Positions 1 to 10,716 are shown, counted from the stretch's first letter. The stretch: DNA of 64,000 nt from Rhizomys pruinosus (GCA_009823505.1 VZQC01007977.1:600521-664520); one strand, 5' to 3'. Translations and numbers: made by a program. Notes: a model not told the origin generated them from the sequence alone.

Positions 1-205
1 ATTTTTTTGTTTGTTAAAAAAAAAATCAAACTAATCTTTTTGACCCTTTACCTTTGGGGGCTTTTTAGATTTCCAAATTTATACTTTCTAAAAGTTTCTG
101 GCGCAAATAATGTCCTAAGTAACTATAAAGTATACCCTAAAAAAAAAGTAAAGCAAATACTCCTGCTAACTGGACATCATCTACCATATTAGAAATAGGT
201 ATGGT

Positions 206-456
206 GGGGCTGGAGAGATGGCCTAGCGGTTAAGAACGCCGACCGCTCTTGCAGAGGACCCGGGTTCGATCCCCAGCACCCACATGGCGGCCGAGAGCCG
301 TCTGAAACTCCAATTCCAGGAGAACTCCAGTTCCAGGGGAATCCGACACCCTCTTCTGACCTCCGCGACATTGCACGACACGGGTGCACAAACTTGCATG
401 CAGACAGCACATTCATACACATACAGAAATAAATAAAATTAAAAAAAAAAAAAAAA
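206..456 (+). mobile_element. B2-type SINE with 15-bp target-site duplication
   Basis: It has a tRNA-like head with A-box-like and B-box-like (GGTTCGATCC) blocks, the duplicated AATTCCAGGAG/AGTTCCAGGGG segment, and an A-rich tail. The 15-bp duplication AGAAATAGGTATGGT occurs at 191-205 and 457-471. CpGs are largely retained, which suggests a young insertion. Confidence 0.95.
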
Positions 457-645
457 AGAAATAGGTATGGTAAGCAAGGTGTGGTGGTACATGCTTGTAG
501 TGCCAGAACTGAAGGAAGTCGAGGCAAAAGGATTGTGAATTTGAGGTCAGCTTAGAAAAAGGGTTATGTAGGTTACATTGGTTGTCTGAGTGATGAAGCT
601 CTCATATGATTTTCATGGCTTCATTTGAGTAAGGTGGCAAATTTT

Positions 646-880
646 TTTTTTTAATTTTATTTATTTATGTGTATGAATGTACTGCCTGCATGTAGGTTTG
701 TGCACCCGTGTCGTGCAATGCCGCAGAGGTCAGAAGAGGGAGTCGGATTCCCCTGGAACTGGAGTTCTGGAATTGGAGTTACAGACGGTTCTTAGCCGCC
801 ATGTGGGTGCTGGGGATCGAACCCTGGTCCTCTGCAAGAGCAGTCGGTGCTCTTAACCGCTAGGCCATCTCTCCAGCTCC
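646..880 (-). mobile_element. B2-type SINE, minus orientation, with TSD
   Basis: This is the reverse complement of the same family, with the T-rich tail at the left. The target-site duplication AAGGTGGCAAATTTT is at 631-645 and 881-895. Confidence 0.93.
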
Positions 881-2079
881 AAGGTGGCAAATTTTTAAAT
901 TACTAATTGCTCTTATGTGTATATGTATCACAGATATTAGCCTTTCTCTTGAAGACAGTCCCTCTTAAATCAGTATTTACATTATTGGACTTTGGTTCTG
1001 CTCTGTCTGTTGAAGAAATTCCTCATTTTTGTTCTCATTCCCCCTAAAGGAGTTGTCTTTGTATTGATGTTCCAGTCCCCAGAAAACTTAATGTGGTTTA
1101 CACACTTTCTTGACACAGTTAATTTTGTTGTTCTTAGGCTTTGATGAACAAAACATTGGCCACTAGCTCTGTATTTGAGGTGTTAGAAGGGGAAGGAGGT
1201 AGATAGATGTCCACATGTATGGTGCTTGACCACACTGCTTTGTATTCTCCCACTTATCCTGGACCTTCCTGACTTCCTTGAAAAGTCCATTCTTTGACAG
1301 GAGATTCACGAGTGAGCAGGCGTGTATCTGCTTCTACCTGTAGACTGAGGGATCTTCGTGGTCTCAGGACATTAAAGAGAAGCAGCTAGATGGAGCAGTC
1401 TGTCCATGAAAGTGCTCAGTAGAAGGGACCTTGCCCTTCCATTCCTTTGCTGCTCAGCTTTGCTGACCTTGCTCTGTTCTGTGATGAGGAGTTGAGCTTT
1501 GTCCTTCCTGCATCACCTGACAGTAGAGCTGTGCACTCAGCCCTTGCCTTGCCTGAACTTCCCATCTGCTCTCATTTGTGTCCAGGACCAAACCTGTTTG
1601 ACTCCATTCAGGTCATGTACCCTGGCCCCAGTGCAGGGGGGCTGACCAGACTTGGGCAGCTCCTTGCTTCCTGAGAAGGGGCCTCTCGTAAGGGGCTCTT
1701 TAGTTTTCCCATTTTCGAAGGTCTCTGAATGGGTGACTTCTGTGACAGCATGTGCTGGAGCAGGGCAGTAGGGCTCTTTCTGTGAGCCCACTGGGGGATG
1801 GCGACTTGTTTTATTTGCAGCTTGTCATGCTGTCCAGGTTATAGCTGTTTGCTTTTCGTAAATAATCACAGTCATTGTTTCTGGTTTCAGTCTGGTTTCT
1901 TATGTACAGCTCTTATTCTAACGGAAGTCCGGCCTATGTGCTTCCTAGAAAGAAACGGTGATTTATGTGTGCTCCATGTGTTCTGACCTCTGAAAACATT
2001 GAGTTATATTTACTTTTTCTTTCTGAATAAATAAATCTGACTCTATTGTTTTTTTCCTAATGGCTTCCTCTTAAAAACT

Positions 2080-2265
2080 CTGTGTGTGTGTGTGTGTATG
2101 TTATATGTATGTTTGTGTGATATGTGTATGCATGGGTTCATGTGTGACATGGTGGGTGTGTGGAGGTCAGAGGACAACTTCGTGGAGTTGGCTTTCTCCT
2201 CCTACCTTTATGGAGTTCCTGGGATTGAACTGAGGTTGTTGAACAGCAAGTGCTTTTACCTAATA
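2080..2265 (-). mobile_element. Decayed B3-type SINE
   Basis: It contains GGTCAGAGGACAACTT and a degenerate GGGATTGAACTGAGGTTG block, both typical of B3/B2-class SINEs read in reverse. It is preceded by a short GT tract. Confidence 0.6.
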
Positions 2266-2838
2266 GTTGTGTGTGGGGGGGTGTTATTTTATTTATTTAT
2301 TTATTTTTGCCTACATTTTAGAAGTATAGAACATTGAACTAGGTAATCACTCTAGGAAGAGATGGACCAATGAGTAGGAAAAAAAATGAGGAAACTCATT
2401 TTGGTCCCCCGCCCCCCAAATAACTCAGTTGATGGTTGTACCTACTTTTTAGCTGTCTGATGTCACAGAATTCTCAGCTGCTTTTCTAGGCTACCTTTTA
2501 CCTCAGCTCCCACTTTCCATCTTTGGGGCCAGTATGTTCTAAGTGTAGTTCTTGGAGCCCAGTTGTAATTCCCATTTATTTCCACTTGAGGGCCTGTGGG
2601 ATTCTGGTGATAAACTGACAGATGAAATTAAGGGTTTTGCTAAACTGCTGGATTATATATGCTTCTGAAATACAGGACAGCATGGGCACACAGAGGGATT
2701 CTTGTAGCTTTTAGCTGAGTGGTCATTTGTCATAAGATGACGGTGACCACACCTCTTTTCCCCTCGAGTGATGTAGATCACCATCACTGTGGTCACAGGA
2801 AGACTGATTTATTTTCGTGTTGTGGTTCTGTGTTTTGT

Positions 2839-3080
2839 TTTATTTATTTATTTATTTCTGTATGTGTATGAATGTACTGTCTGTATGCAGGTTTGTGCAC
2901 CCGTGTCGTGCAATGCCGCGGAGTTCAGAAGAGGGTCTCGGATTCCCCTGGAACTGGAGTTCTCCTGGAATTGGAGTTTCAGACGGTTCTCAACCGCCAT
3001 GTGGGTGCTGGGGATCGAACCCGGGTCCTCTGCAAGAGCAGTCGTCGCTCTTAACAGCTAGGCCATCTCTCTAGCCCCAA
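2839..3080 (-). mobile_element. B2-type SINE, minus orientation, with TSD
   Basis: The 16-bp duplication TGGTTCTGTGTTTTGT lies at 2823-2838 and 3081-3096. The body carries the duplicated-segment version of the family. Confidence 0.94.
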
Positions 3081-3335
3081 TGGTTCTGTGTTTTGTAGAG
3101 ACAAAACCAAGTGTAGTTTCACATGATTCTTACAGACTAAGAAAACACAATCAGAATCATTCATGAGAGGGTCTTTGAGTCTTAGATTCTAGTAGAACTG
3201 AACGTGCAATCTCATTTAAAACTTAATTACTGTTAAACAAGCTGGACATAGGACACTGGAGAATATAACTATTCAATGATCTTTTGACTCCCGGGGTGAA
3301 ATATCTTATTAATTGAAAAAAATATATAATTACAT

Positions 3336-3375
3336 TTCATTCGTTCATTCATTCATTCATTCATTCATTCATTCA
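3336..3375. repeat. (TTCA)n microsatellite
   Basis: About ten near-perfect TTCA/ATTC tetranucleotide repeats. Confidence 0.95.
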
Positions 3376-3389
3376 GCCAGCATAGGTGT

Positions 3390-3540
3390 GCACACCAGGG
3401 CATGCGTGTGGAGCTCAGAGGACAACTTGTCAGAATTGGTTCTCCCACCCTGGGTACTGGGATTAACCTTTGTGTGTCAGGCAGGTTTTGACATTATAAT
3501 GGACGTTTTTCTGTGCCTTGAAGCACCCTCCTGAGCCACA
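3390..3540 (-). mobile_element. Decayed B3-type SINE
   Basis: GAGCTCAGAGGACAACTTGT followed by a TGGTTCTCCCACC block is the usual reverse-strand B3 signature. The head is degenerate. Confidence 0.6.
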
Positions 3541-3905
3541 CACTAGGGAGCTCTAGGGAGGCTGCCTGTGAAGCCAAAGGTGGTTACTGTGAAGACTCAG
3601 TGTGGACACAGCCTCAGCTTATCCTTATTTTTACAAGTGCTGTCCCTGCCCAGGGTTGGTGTCTTGCAGGCTAAATTGCTTGTGGATCTGAATCAAAGGT
3701 GTTCATTCTAGCAGCCTTCCGTGTGGTAGTACTTTCTAAGTTTATGACTTCCAGATTTAGATCCTTCATCCTAAACATGTGGAAGTTAATTCTGGAAATT
3801 AAGGTGGTTTTTATATAAAGGCTTTGTGGTTTCTTCCAGCTTGGGTCATATAATAGATTTCTTGCAATATTGACACCTCTTTATCTCTGTTTCTTGAAAT
3901 TCTAG

Positions 3906-4031
3906 TTACCAGAAAAGCTGATAAACAAGTATAGCTGGATCAAGCAGTGGAAACTTGGACTGAAATTTGATGGGAAGAGTGAGGACCTGGTTGAAAAAAT
4001 TAAGGAGTCCCTTACCCTGCTAAGGAAGAAG
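3906..4031 (+). CDS. OTULIN: OTULIN coding exon (human residues 157-198), internal exon
   Basis: OTULIN is a cytosolic OTU-family cysteine protease that cleaves only Met1-linked (linear) ubiquitin chains and restrains LUBAC/NF-kB signalling. The exon is exactly 42 codons in phase 0. It begins after a pyrimidine-poor acceptor ending CTAG at 3902-3905. The peptide starts [15 protein letters not shown] and ends SLTLLRKK, which I recognise as the middle of the OTU domain. Counting back from the C terminus gives residues 157-198 of a 352-residue protein. The donor at 4032 reads GTTTGG, weak for a constitutive exon. It is spliced to 7703, where the frame continues with WAGLAEM. The catalytic Cys129 must be in an earlier exon outside the window. 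Identification rests on recalled protein sequence and is very secure. Confidence 0.96.
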
Positions 4032-4160
4032 GTTTGGAGCATGTAATTTCCCATCTCTGATCAGTACAGACTTTCTCTTTGTTGCCCTAGCATTATAAGC
4101 AGAGGACATTCATTGTTCTCTAGGAGGCTAGAATTGTCTGGTTTTAGACAAATAATTTGG

Positions 4161-4410
4161 GGCTGGGAGAATAGCTTACTCTGGAACATGTGACTTGCAA
4201 GCACAAGGAACCCATGTAAAAATGCTGGGTGTGGTGGCATGTGATTGTAATCCTAGAACTGCGGTGGTGGAGATGGTGGCTTCCTAGGGCTCACTGGCAG
4301 CCAGTCTAACCTGATTGGCTGAAGAGAGACCCTTTCTCGGAAGAGGTGGACAGCATCCTTGTGGTAGTGTCAGAAGTGTCCTCTGGCCTCCTCACACATG
4401 CACATATATG
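4161..4410 (+). mobile_element. B4/RSINE-type composite SINE, old
   Basis: An ID/B2-like head (GGGGCTGGGAGAATAGCTTA) is followed by a B1-like body (GGGTGTGGTGGCATG... AGAGAGACCCT). This is the composite structure of B4/RSINE elements, heavily mutated. Confidence 0.65.
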
Positions 4411-4672
4411 TGTCCCCTTATATTCCTTCCCCTACATGCACACATATATTAAAAAAGACAACTTTAAATGAGCACAAATTCTTCCCATGAGGTCTTTAGT
4501 AAAATGTAGAAATATCAACATTGTATATTCTTGGAGGTGATGCTGTGTACGAGTACTTCAGATAATGCTTGACTTTCCTGAAAGGAAACTATATAAATGT
4601 AGTCTTCATTCTAAGTTACATTTGTAAATTTCAGGAATATCGTATAGCACATATTCTTTTTTTACAGATGTA

Positions 4673-4675
<3 letters not shown>

Positions 4676-4716
<41 letters not shown>

Positions 4717-4733
4717 CACTCACATATCCATAC

Positions 4734-4806
<73 letters not shown>
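4676..4806. repeat. (GT)n microsatellite, interrupted
   Basis: Two long GT blocks are separated by a spacer with TATACACTCACATAT. A similar spacer recurs after the second block, which suggests local duplication. Confidence 0.97.
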
Positions 4807-4807
<1 letters not shown>

Positions 4808-4814
4808 CTCACAT

Positions 4815-4962
4815 ATGTATATAGGTGCCCATGGGGGCCAGAAGAGAGTGTTGGATCCCTGGAACTGGAGTTGTGAGCTACCCAGTGTGGGTGTTGGGAC
4901 TCCAGCGTGGGCCATCTGCAAGAACAGGAAGTGCTCTAACTGCTGAGTCATCCCTCCAGCCT
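4815..4962 (-). mobile_element. B2/B3-type SINE fragment
   Basis: GGAACTGGAGTTGTGAGC, a degenerate B-box region and a terminal GAGTCATCCCTCCAGCC show a minus-strand tRNA-type SINE that abuts the GT tract. Confidence 0.75.
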
Positions 4963-5898
4963 TTTAGCTTATATTCATATAGTCTCAACAACTAATGTAT
5001 ATTTATTAAGTTCTTCCCAGTTACGCTGATGGTTTAAGTTTCTCAGGAAGTAGATTTAGTAACTTTTTTGGACGTTGTCCCAGATGTTTGAAACAGAATT
5101 CAGAGCTCGGCTTTGGTATTCTCGCTTCCCTGATCTGATGGGCCCGGTTCTGCTTTTCTGTAGTTTTCCTCTGCCTCCCTGAACTTGGACATTCAGTTTA
5201 TACACAGACCTACATTGACCTCTTGGTGATTTTGAGAAGGTTGTAGCCCTCCTCACTGGGAACCGTGAGCTGAAGACCTGTCAGTTCTCTGGGTAGAGGA
5301 GGGACAAGAAAAGCGTCAGGCATGGACTTTGGGAATTATTCACAGCATGGATTGAGGATGATGCTTTCTTTATTTGAACTTAGTTTGCCTGCTTATTAGA
5401 CTTTCCGTCTCCTGAGGGATTGTTGGGTTTATTTCTTCACATCCAGTGCCCGCTGCAAGCCTGGAATATAGTAGGAACTGGGTGAGTGCTTTGCTAAGTG
5501 AATGACCAGGGGCCTTGATTTCCTCAGATTTCATTTTTACTTTCAAAGATAAATATTTATTGTGAAATACACTGTCAAAGAAAGTCTGGTAGTTTTCTCT
5601 TCCACTAGGAAAAAAGGTGGTTAGAGAGAAGGAAAGGAAAATATTATACTGTTCTTGCCTGTCGGAGTGTAGTGTTGGGGCTAGAGGCTTGTACCTATCC
5701 AGCACCACTGGCACCTCTCTGCACTATACTTCTGTGTTGCTTTATCCCCACAACCAAAAAAAGTTGTGGCTGTGGTCATCCCGGTTTTCAAGATGAGAAA
5801 ACTGTATCCTGGAGTCTAATGCCCTGGAAAAGCCAGATCTTGATTGCATCTTGACTCTCTGACTCTAGAGCTGTGCTCTTTTTAAAATTTTTATTTTG

Positions 5899-6166
5899 GG
5901 GACTGGAGAGATGGCCTAGCGGTTAAGAGCGCCGACCGTTCTTACAGAGGACCCGGGTTCGATCCCCAGCACCCACATGGCGGCCGAGAACCGTCTGAAA
6001 CTCCAATTCCAGGAGAACTCCAGTTCCAGGGGAATCCGACACCCTCTTCTGACCTCCACGGCATTGCACGACACGGGTGCGCAGACTTGCATGCAGACAG
6101 TACATTCATACACATACAGAAATAAATAAAATTAATAAAAAAAAAAAATTAAAAAAAAAATAAAAT
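5899..6166 (+). mobile_element. B2-type SINE with TSD
   Basis: The duplication AAAATTTTTATTTTG lies at 5884-5898 and 6167-6181. The tail is long and A-rich. The body has the internal duplicated segment. Confidence 0.95.
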
Positions 6167-6179
6167 AAAATTTTTATTT

Positions 6180-6385
6180 TGTTATTATTTTAGTGTATGA
6201 GTGTATTGCCTGTAAGTGCACCTGTGTCATGCAGTGCCCATAGAGGTCAGAAAAAAATGTTGGATTCCCCTGCAATTGGAGTTAAGGATGGTTGTTAGGC
6301 ACCATGTGGGTGCTGGGAATTGAACCTGGGCCCTCTGTAAGAGCAGCTAGTGCTCTTAACTATTGAGCCATCTCTCCAACCCTAG
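6180..6385 (-). mobile_element. Old B2-type SINE, minus orientation
   Basis: Reverse-strand B2 features are present (GAGCCATCTCTCCAACCC at the right end, TGGGAATTGAACCTGGGCCC in the middle) with many substitutions. It lies just outside the younger element's duplication, head to tail in opposite orientation. Confidence 0.85.
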
Positions 6386-6557
6386 AGCCATGCTTTTAAC
6401 TGCACCATGATCTGCTTCTAGAAAATATGAGATGTGACATGTTCCAGCTGTGAATTCATTATTGGAGAGAGTTCTGTATAGTCATTACTGTTACAGTTTA
6501 CTCTCATGTTTAAAATATGGTTTGGCATTGGAAAGCTGTGAATTTGTGGTTATTCTT

Positions 6558-6715
6558 TTTTTTTTTTTTTTTGTCTTTTCGAGACAGGGTCTCCCTGTGC
6601 CTCAGCTGACCTGGAATTCGCTCTGTAAACCAGGCTGGCCTTGAACTCACAAAGATCCGCCTGCCTCTGTCTCCCAAGTGCTAGGATTAAAGGCGTTTGC
6701 CACGACGCCCGGCTA
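6558..6715 (-). mobile_element. B1 SINE with TSD
   Basis: T-tail, GAGACAGGGTCTCCCTGTG, CCAGGCTGGCCTTGAACTCA and a GGCGTTTGCCACGACGCCCGG end. The duplication GTGGTTATTCTT is at 6546-6557 and 6716-6727. Confidence 0.96.
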
Positions 6716-6884
6716 GTGGTTATTCTTAGGGACTGATATTTATGTAGATATCACTGTAACTTAGAAGCATATGTATTTATAAGGTTCTCTTACTCATTTA
6801 AAGAGTTTGCCTATGTTAGCTAAAAACCTTTATTTTTAATCAAGAGTCGATAAGAATTTCTGATTGGAGTTATTCACTGGACAT

Positions 6885-6886
<2 letters not shown>

Positions 6887-6927
<41 letters not shown>

Positions 6928-6953
6928 TGTGTGTGTATGTGTGTATGTATTTT
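6887..6953. repeat. (GT)n microsatellite
   Basis: GT repeat with minor interruptions (GTTT, GTAT). Confidence 0.96.
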
Positions 6954-7702
6954 AATGTGCTTTTATTGAATTTTTGTGCATATCATAAAACAATCTTTAT
7001 CCCCTCCCCACACTTCTGTCTAGCACTCCCCCACCCCACTGGATTTCATGCACTCTGTCATATATTTTAAGGCCTATCAAGTCAAGCTTGTGTACCCAGG
7101 CATCTCTCTATTGCAAGTTCATCCATGGGGGTCTAGTCAGCCTTTTAGAGTCTCTCCTTGAAAGATTAGCTTTCCCTAACCCAGTAGTAATCAGTAGTTC
7201 TTTCATGTATATTTTTAAGACTTTAGAGGGCTAAGTTTAATAGACTGATATTTAGGAGACCCCACAGTCTTCCTTGTCAGTCTTCCATTTTGCAGGATTG
7301 GCTGTATATTTCTAGGCGTAATTTTCTAAAAAAGTTCCCTGAGATACAGTTTTTTTTTTTAAATAGCTATTCTTTGTAGCTGTGCACACAAGCTTCTTCT
7401 ATAGGTATCTCTGAGGGTTGGGGTAACTCTTGTTGCCTGGGAATTTAGAGAAGTTGGCATTTCTATCTCACAGCCCTCGGCTTCTCCCTGTTGTATTGTA
7501 CTTCTGTATTTAGTTAATGCCGGAAGAATGAGGAATTTGTGTGGTCTGAAGAGTACTATTGTTTGAACTGCAAACTTGAAGATGTGAACATTGGGATGTG
7601 ACCTATGGTCCTCTTTGGAAAATAATTTTGTGCTCATGTTAGAGAAGTGTGCCAGGGATTTTTAGAACAAAAATTCTAATTATTACAACTTTCTTATTGT
7701 AG

Positions 7703-7972
7703 TGGGCAGGCCTGGCTGAAATGCAAACTGCTGAGGCAAGGCAGATGGCTTGTGATGAACTGTTCACAAATGAAGAAGAGGAATACAGCCTCTATGAAGC
7801 TATAAAATTTCTAATGTTAAACAGAGCCATTGAACTATATGATGATAAAGAGAAGGGAAAAGAAGTCCCATTTTTTTCTGTGCTCTTATTTGCTCGAGAC
7901 ACATCAAATGACCCTGGACAGCTACTGAGGAACCACTTAAACCAAGTGGGACACACTGGTGGCCTTGAACAG
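7703..7972 (+). CDS. OTULIN: OTULIN coding exon (human residues 199-288), penultimate exon
   Basis: The exon is 270 bp, exactly 90 codons in phase 0. It lies between the acceptor TTGTAG at 7697-7702 and a consensus donor GTGAGT at 7973. The peptide runs from [14 protein letters not shown] to HTGGLEQ and forms the central part of the OTU catalytic domain. Counting from the C terminus puts Tyr244, Leu272 and Gly281 at the expected places. These are the positions altered in human OTULIN-related autoinflammatory syndrome (Y244C, L272P, G281R, from memory), and all three are wild type here. This independently confirms both the gene and the numbering. The ATG at 7721 is internal (Met205), so a gene finder that starts there and reads through the donor to 8011 would be wrong. 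There is no frameshift or stop, so the exon looks functional. Confidence 0.97.
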
Positions 7973-8664
7973 GTGAGTCGTGCCTTTGAGAGTATATTAC
8001 CTCAACATTAGTAACCTTTATCTGTCAGATATGATATACCAGAGTTTGTAAGTTAGGAATTCAGGAGCAGCTTATCCTGGGTAGCTCTGGGCCACATCTC
8101 ATGAGGCTGTAGTCGTGTCATTTAGGGGCACACTCTTGGCTGGAGGATCTGCTTACATGTCCTACTCACATGGCTTTTGTCAGAAACCTCAGTTCCCCAT
8201 TGGTAGCCTGTAGGAGCATTCAGTTCCTCACTGCGTAGCTTCTCCAGAGGGTTGTGTGGGTATCTTCTTGATGCAGAGGAAGCCACACACTCGAGCATAT
8301 CTCACAGTCTGTTTGTTAGAAGCTATCACTAAATCCATTCCCTATTCCTGGGGAGGGAAATAAAACTCTCCTATTTTATTAAGCTGTACCTTAATGTCAT
8401 CCTGTCCTTTTTCAGAGTGATAGAGGAGGTTAGTTCTCTTGACTCTCTGGAAGGCTGAAATACATGATGCATTCAATAGCTAGATTCAGTAGAGGGGTCT
8501 TGTTTAATCTGGCTGCCATCATCAGTAGAATCAAGCTTTGCTCAGGTCCAGGTCTTTGATAGAGATGCCAAGTTTCCAATATTATTCAGTGCAGCTCAGG
8601 ACAAAAATTGAGTTACCTTACTTTGTTCTACTTTACGAGTTCATTTTCCTAAAGTCTCAATTCT

Positions 8665-8665
<1 letters not shown>

Positions 8666-8701
<36 letters not shown>
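8666..8701. repeat. (GA)n microsatellite
   Basis: Uninterrupted AG repeat of about 18 units in the last OTULIN intron. Confidence 0.96.
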
Positions 8702-8703
<2 letters not shown>

Positions 8704-9152
8704 GCTAACTGCTAAAGTAACATTTAGGTTCTATATCCGAAGTGCTGCCTTTTTCCTGAAAAGGACTAGGTGCTAGGGTAGATGTTGCAAGGAGTAGGGA
8801 TCCAAGTTAGGTTCCTCTCTGAGCCCTTCTGGCACATGGAAGTTGACAGGACCTATTAGGCTTTTTTCATGGTATGAGAATGAGTAAAGATTGGTGGTCA
8901 CTGGTCACCCAGGACTTAGGATTACTTGAAAAAATAACTGTCAGAATGTGGAATACTTACATCTCCTGAACAGATACGTTGTCAGGAAAATCTAGGAGGA
9001 CTTGGGCTGTTTGTTAGACTGGTTAGTCCTTTCTGAGACTCTATAAATTCTGCTACAGTGGCAGATCCACATAGCTCTTTTTGAAATACAACTTTGAGTC
9101 CAGTAAGTAAGTTCATCCTTTTAGGGTTCTGTAGCTGCCAGTGTATTCTTTT

Positions 9153-9257
9153 AAATATGGAACGCTTCACGAATCTGCATGTCATCCTTGCACAGGGGCC
9201 ATGCTAATCTTCTCTGTATCATTCCAATTTTAGTATATGTGCTGCTGAAGCGAGCAC
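9153..9257 (-). pseudogene. U6 snRNA retropseudogene, full length
   Basis: Read on the minus strand this is a full-length U6 small nuclear RNA sequence, from GTGCTCGCTTC through the ACAGAG box to the CGTTCCATATTT end. I see five substitutions against the functional gene, four of them at CpG positions (cytosine-deamination type). The direct repeat CAGTGTATTCTT flanks it at about 9140-9151 and 9260-9271. This is a target-site duplication from LINE-mediated insertion. With duplications on both sides there is no room for the upstream TATA box and PSE of a functional U6 gene, so it is a processed pseudogene. Confidence 0.95.
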
Positions 9258-9353
9258 TTCAGTGTATTCTTAATTTTAGGCCACTTTGGAACTCCATAAG
9301 GAAACCTCAAACTCATCAGCAACCACATCTCCTTTCCCCTAATGCCAGGCAGC

Positions 9354-9533
9354 CATACATCTACTTTCTCTGTGTAGATCTGCCTGTTTGAATGTTATCA
9401 TACATCTACTTTTTGTGTGTAGATCTGCCTGTTTGACTGTTATCATACATCTACTTTCTGTGTGTAGATCTGCCTGTTTGAATGTTATCATACATCTACT
9501 TTCTGTGTGTAGATCTGCCTGTTTCAATGGAAT
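9354..9533. repeat. 45-bp tandem repeat, four copies
   Basis: Copies start at 9354, 9399, 9444 and 9489. They share CATACATCTACTTTCT and GTAGATCTGCCTGTTTGAA and differ by one or two bases. The last copy runs into L1 sequence (CATACAATGTGCTATTTTGTG), so the unit probably amplified from the edge of that old L1. Confidence 0.93.
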
Positions 9534-10330
9534 CATACAATGTGCTATTTTGTGAATGGTTTCTTTGATCCAGCCTAATGTTTCTAAGAACATCCATGTT
9601 TCATCATGTTGTGGTACTTCATTGTATGGCTGTATCATGTTTTACTCCATTAGTTTGATGGTGCTTAGGTTATTTCCTCTAGTTATTATGAATAATTCTG
9701 TGAACATTTATGGAAAGATTCCTGTGTAGATGCATGTTTTGCTGGTATTTGTCCGAGAGTAGAGTTGCTGGAGGCAGATGGTAATTCTCTGACATTTTGA
9801 GGAACTGCTCCTACAGTGGCCCGGGGATGTGACTCAGTGCCAGAACATTGCATAGCATGTATGAGGCCCCGAATCTGATCCCAGAGTTGCCAAAAGAAGC
9901 GGCAAAGTAGCTGCAGCATGTCCACTCCCGTTGGCAGAGCTGCAACATCCATTTTCTCAAGTCTTCATCATACTCTCGCTGTCTTTTTGAAAACAGAGAT
10001 GAAATTCACAAAGCATAAATTAGCCATTTTAAAATGCGACTGACATTTAGTCTATTTCCAAAGCTTTGTGACTGCCCTAGACATTTGCAGCTTCTCCAAA
10101 GAAAATGCCGTACCCACTGAGAAGTCCCTCATTTGTCATTTTGATTATATCCATTGTCATGGGTCTGAAATGGCTTTTGTTGGCTTTTCTTTAAGGGCTG
10201 ATGATTTAATGTGGCTATAGGCCATTTATGTGTCTTTGGAGAAATGTCTTCCAAACCTTTGTTCAATTTTTAAATTGGCTGTGTCATTAATCATTAAGCA
10301 TTCTTTCTGTAGTCTGAATACAGATCCCTT
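9530..10330 (+). mobile_element. Old LINE-1 3' end (L1M-like), fragmented
   Basis: Recognisable mammalian L1 3' phrases occur in order: a GTGAATGGTTTCTTTGATCC region, TTATGAATAATTCTGTGAAC, GAGGAACTGC, and later GGCCATTTATGTGTCTTTGG with AGAAATGTCTTCC. A SINE-like piece of the ID/tRNA class interrupts it at about 9818-9915. It has no coding capacity. Confidence 0.75.
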
Positions 10331-10521
10331 ATCAGATATGCACTCCCTTCTTGATTAGCTCCCACACCCTTGGTTAGAGAAGGATTGGGGCTAGGTTCAA
10401 AGGGAAGGAGAAAGGTTGCAGCTGAGCCATTTTGCTGCTCTATTGTCTGGGATAACATATGCAGTGTGGTGTGTGGCCGCATCATTCCCTGTGGAGTTAC
10501 GTGTTTGCTTTTCCTTCCCAG

Positions 10522-10716
10522 GTTGAAATGTTCCTTCTTGCCTATGCTGTTCGCCACACCATCCAGGTGTACCGGCTGTCCAAGTACAACACTGAAGAGT
10601 TCATCACTGTCTACCCCACTGACCCCCCCAGGGACTGGCCAGTAGTGACCCTCATAGCTGAGGACGATCGGCACTATAATGTCCCTGTCAGAGTGTGTGA
10701 AGAGACAAGTCTGTGA
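10522..10716 (+). CDS. OTULIN: OTULIN last coding exon (human residues 289-352) with stop
   Basis: The exon encodes 64 residues and a TGA stop at 10714-10716. It starts [12 protein letters not shown] immediately after the acceptor, continuing GLEQ from the previous exon. It contains the catalytic histidine and asparagine in the motif DDRHYNVPV; these are His339 and Asn341 when the final leucine is 352. The C terminus is EETSL, ending in the ETSL PDZ ligand through which OTULIN binds SNX27 (established knowledge). Both active-site residues and the PDZ ligand are intact, so the C-terminal half of the enzyme should be functional. The three visible exons give 42+90+64=196 residues, exactly the C-terminal 196 of the 352-residue human protein. 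No alternative family fits. Confidence 0.98.
   Translation, partial: VEMFLLAYAVRHTIQVYRLSKYNTEEFITVYPTDPPRDWPVVTLIAEDDRHYNVPVRVCEETSL

Larger units (their letters stand above)
1..3905 (+). other. OTULIN: OTULIN intron (upstream of the first visible exon), partial
   Basis: This is intron sequence to the left of the first recognisable OTULIN exon. It carries three full B2-type SINEs, two decayed B3-type SINEs (about 2080-2265 and 3390-3540, both in minus orientation), a TTCA microsatellite and otherwise unique AT-rich DNA. I looked for the exon carrying the catalytic cysteine of OTULIN and did not find it, so it must lie before position 1. The short ORFs here come from SINEs or chance. Confidence 0.8.
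4032..7702 (+). other. OTULIN: OTULIN intron between the first and second visible exons
   Basis: The intron contains a B4/RSINE-type composite SINE, a long GT microsatellite, two B2-type elements in opposite orientations, a B1 with target-site duplications and a second GT tract at 6887-6953. The remainder (about 4960-5880 and 6955-7700) is unique or too decayed to classify. The acceptor at 7701-7702 is preceded by a pyrimidine-rich run. Confidence 0.85.
7973..10521 (+). other. OTULIN: OTULIN last intron
   Basis: This intron holds a GA microsatellite, a U6 snRNA retropseudogene on the minus strand, a four-copy 45-bp tandem repeat and an old L1 3' end. It finishes with a strong polypyrimidine tract and CCCAG acceptor at 10517-10521. 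The stretch from about 8010 to 8660 shows nothing I can classify. Confidence 0.85.

Noticed and set aside
206..290. tRNA-like A and B boxes in B2 elements as possible tRNA genes
   Set aside because: The structure is the tRNA-derived head of a SINE with a long body, A-rich tail and target-site duplications. No complete cloverleaf is evident.
4569..4951. ORFs with long Cys-Val or Thr-His runs
   Set aside because: They translate a GT/CA microsatellite.
7721..8011. A 96-codon gene starting at the ATG at 7721
   Set aside because: The ATG is internal to an OTULIN exon. The frame past 7972 runs through a consensus splice donor into intron sequence.
9153..9257. Functional U6 snRNA gene
   Set aside because: It has five substitutions, and target-site duplications directly flank it instead of the snRNA promoter.
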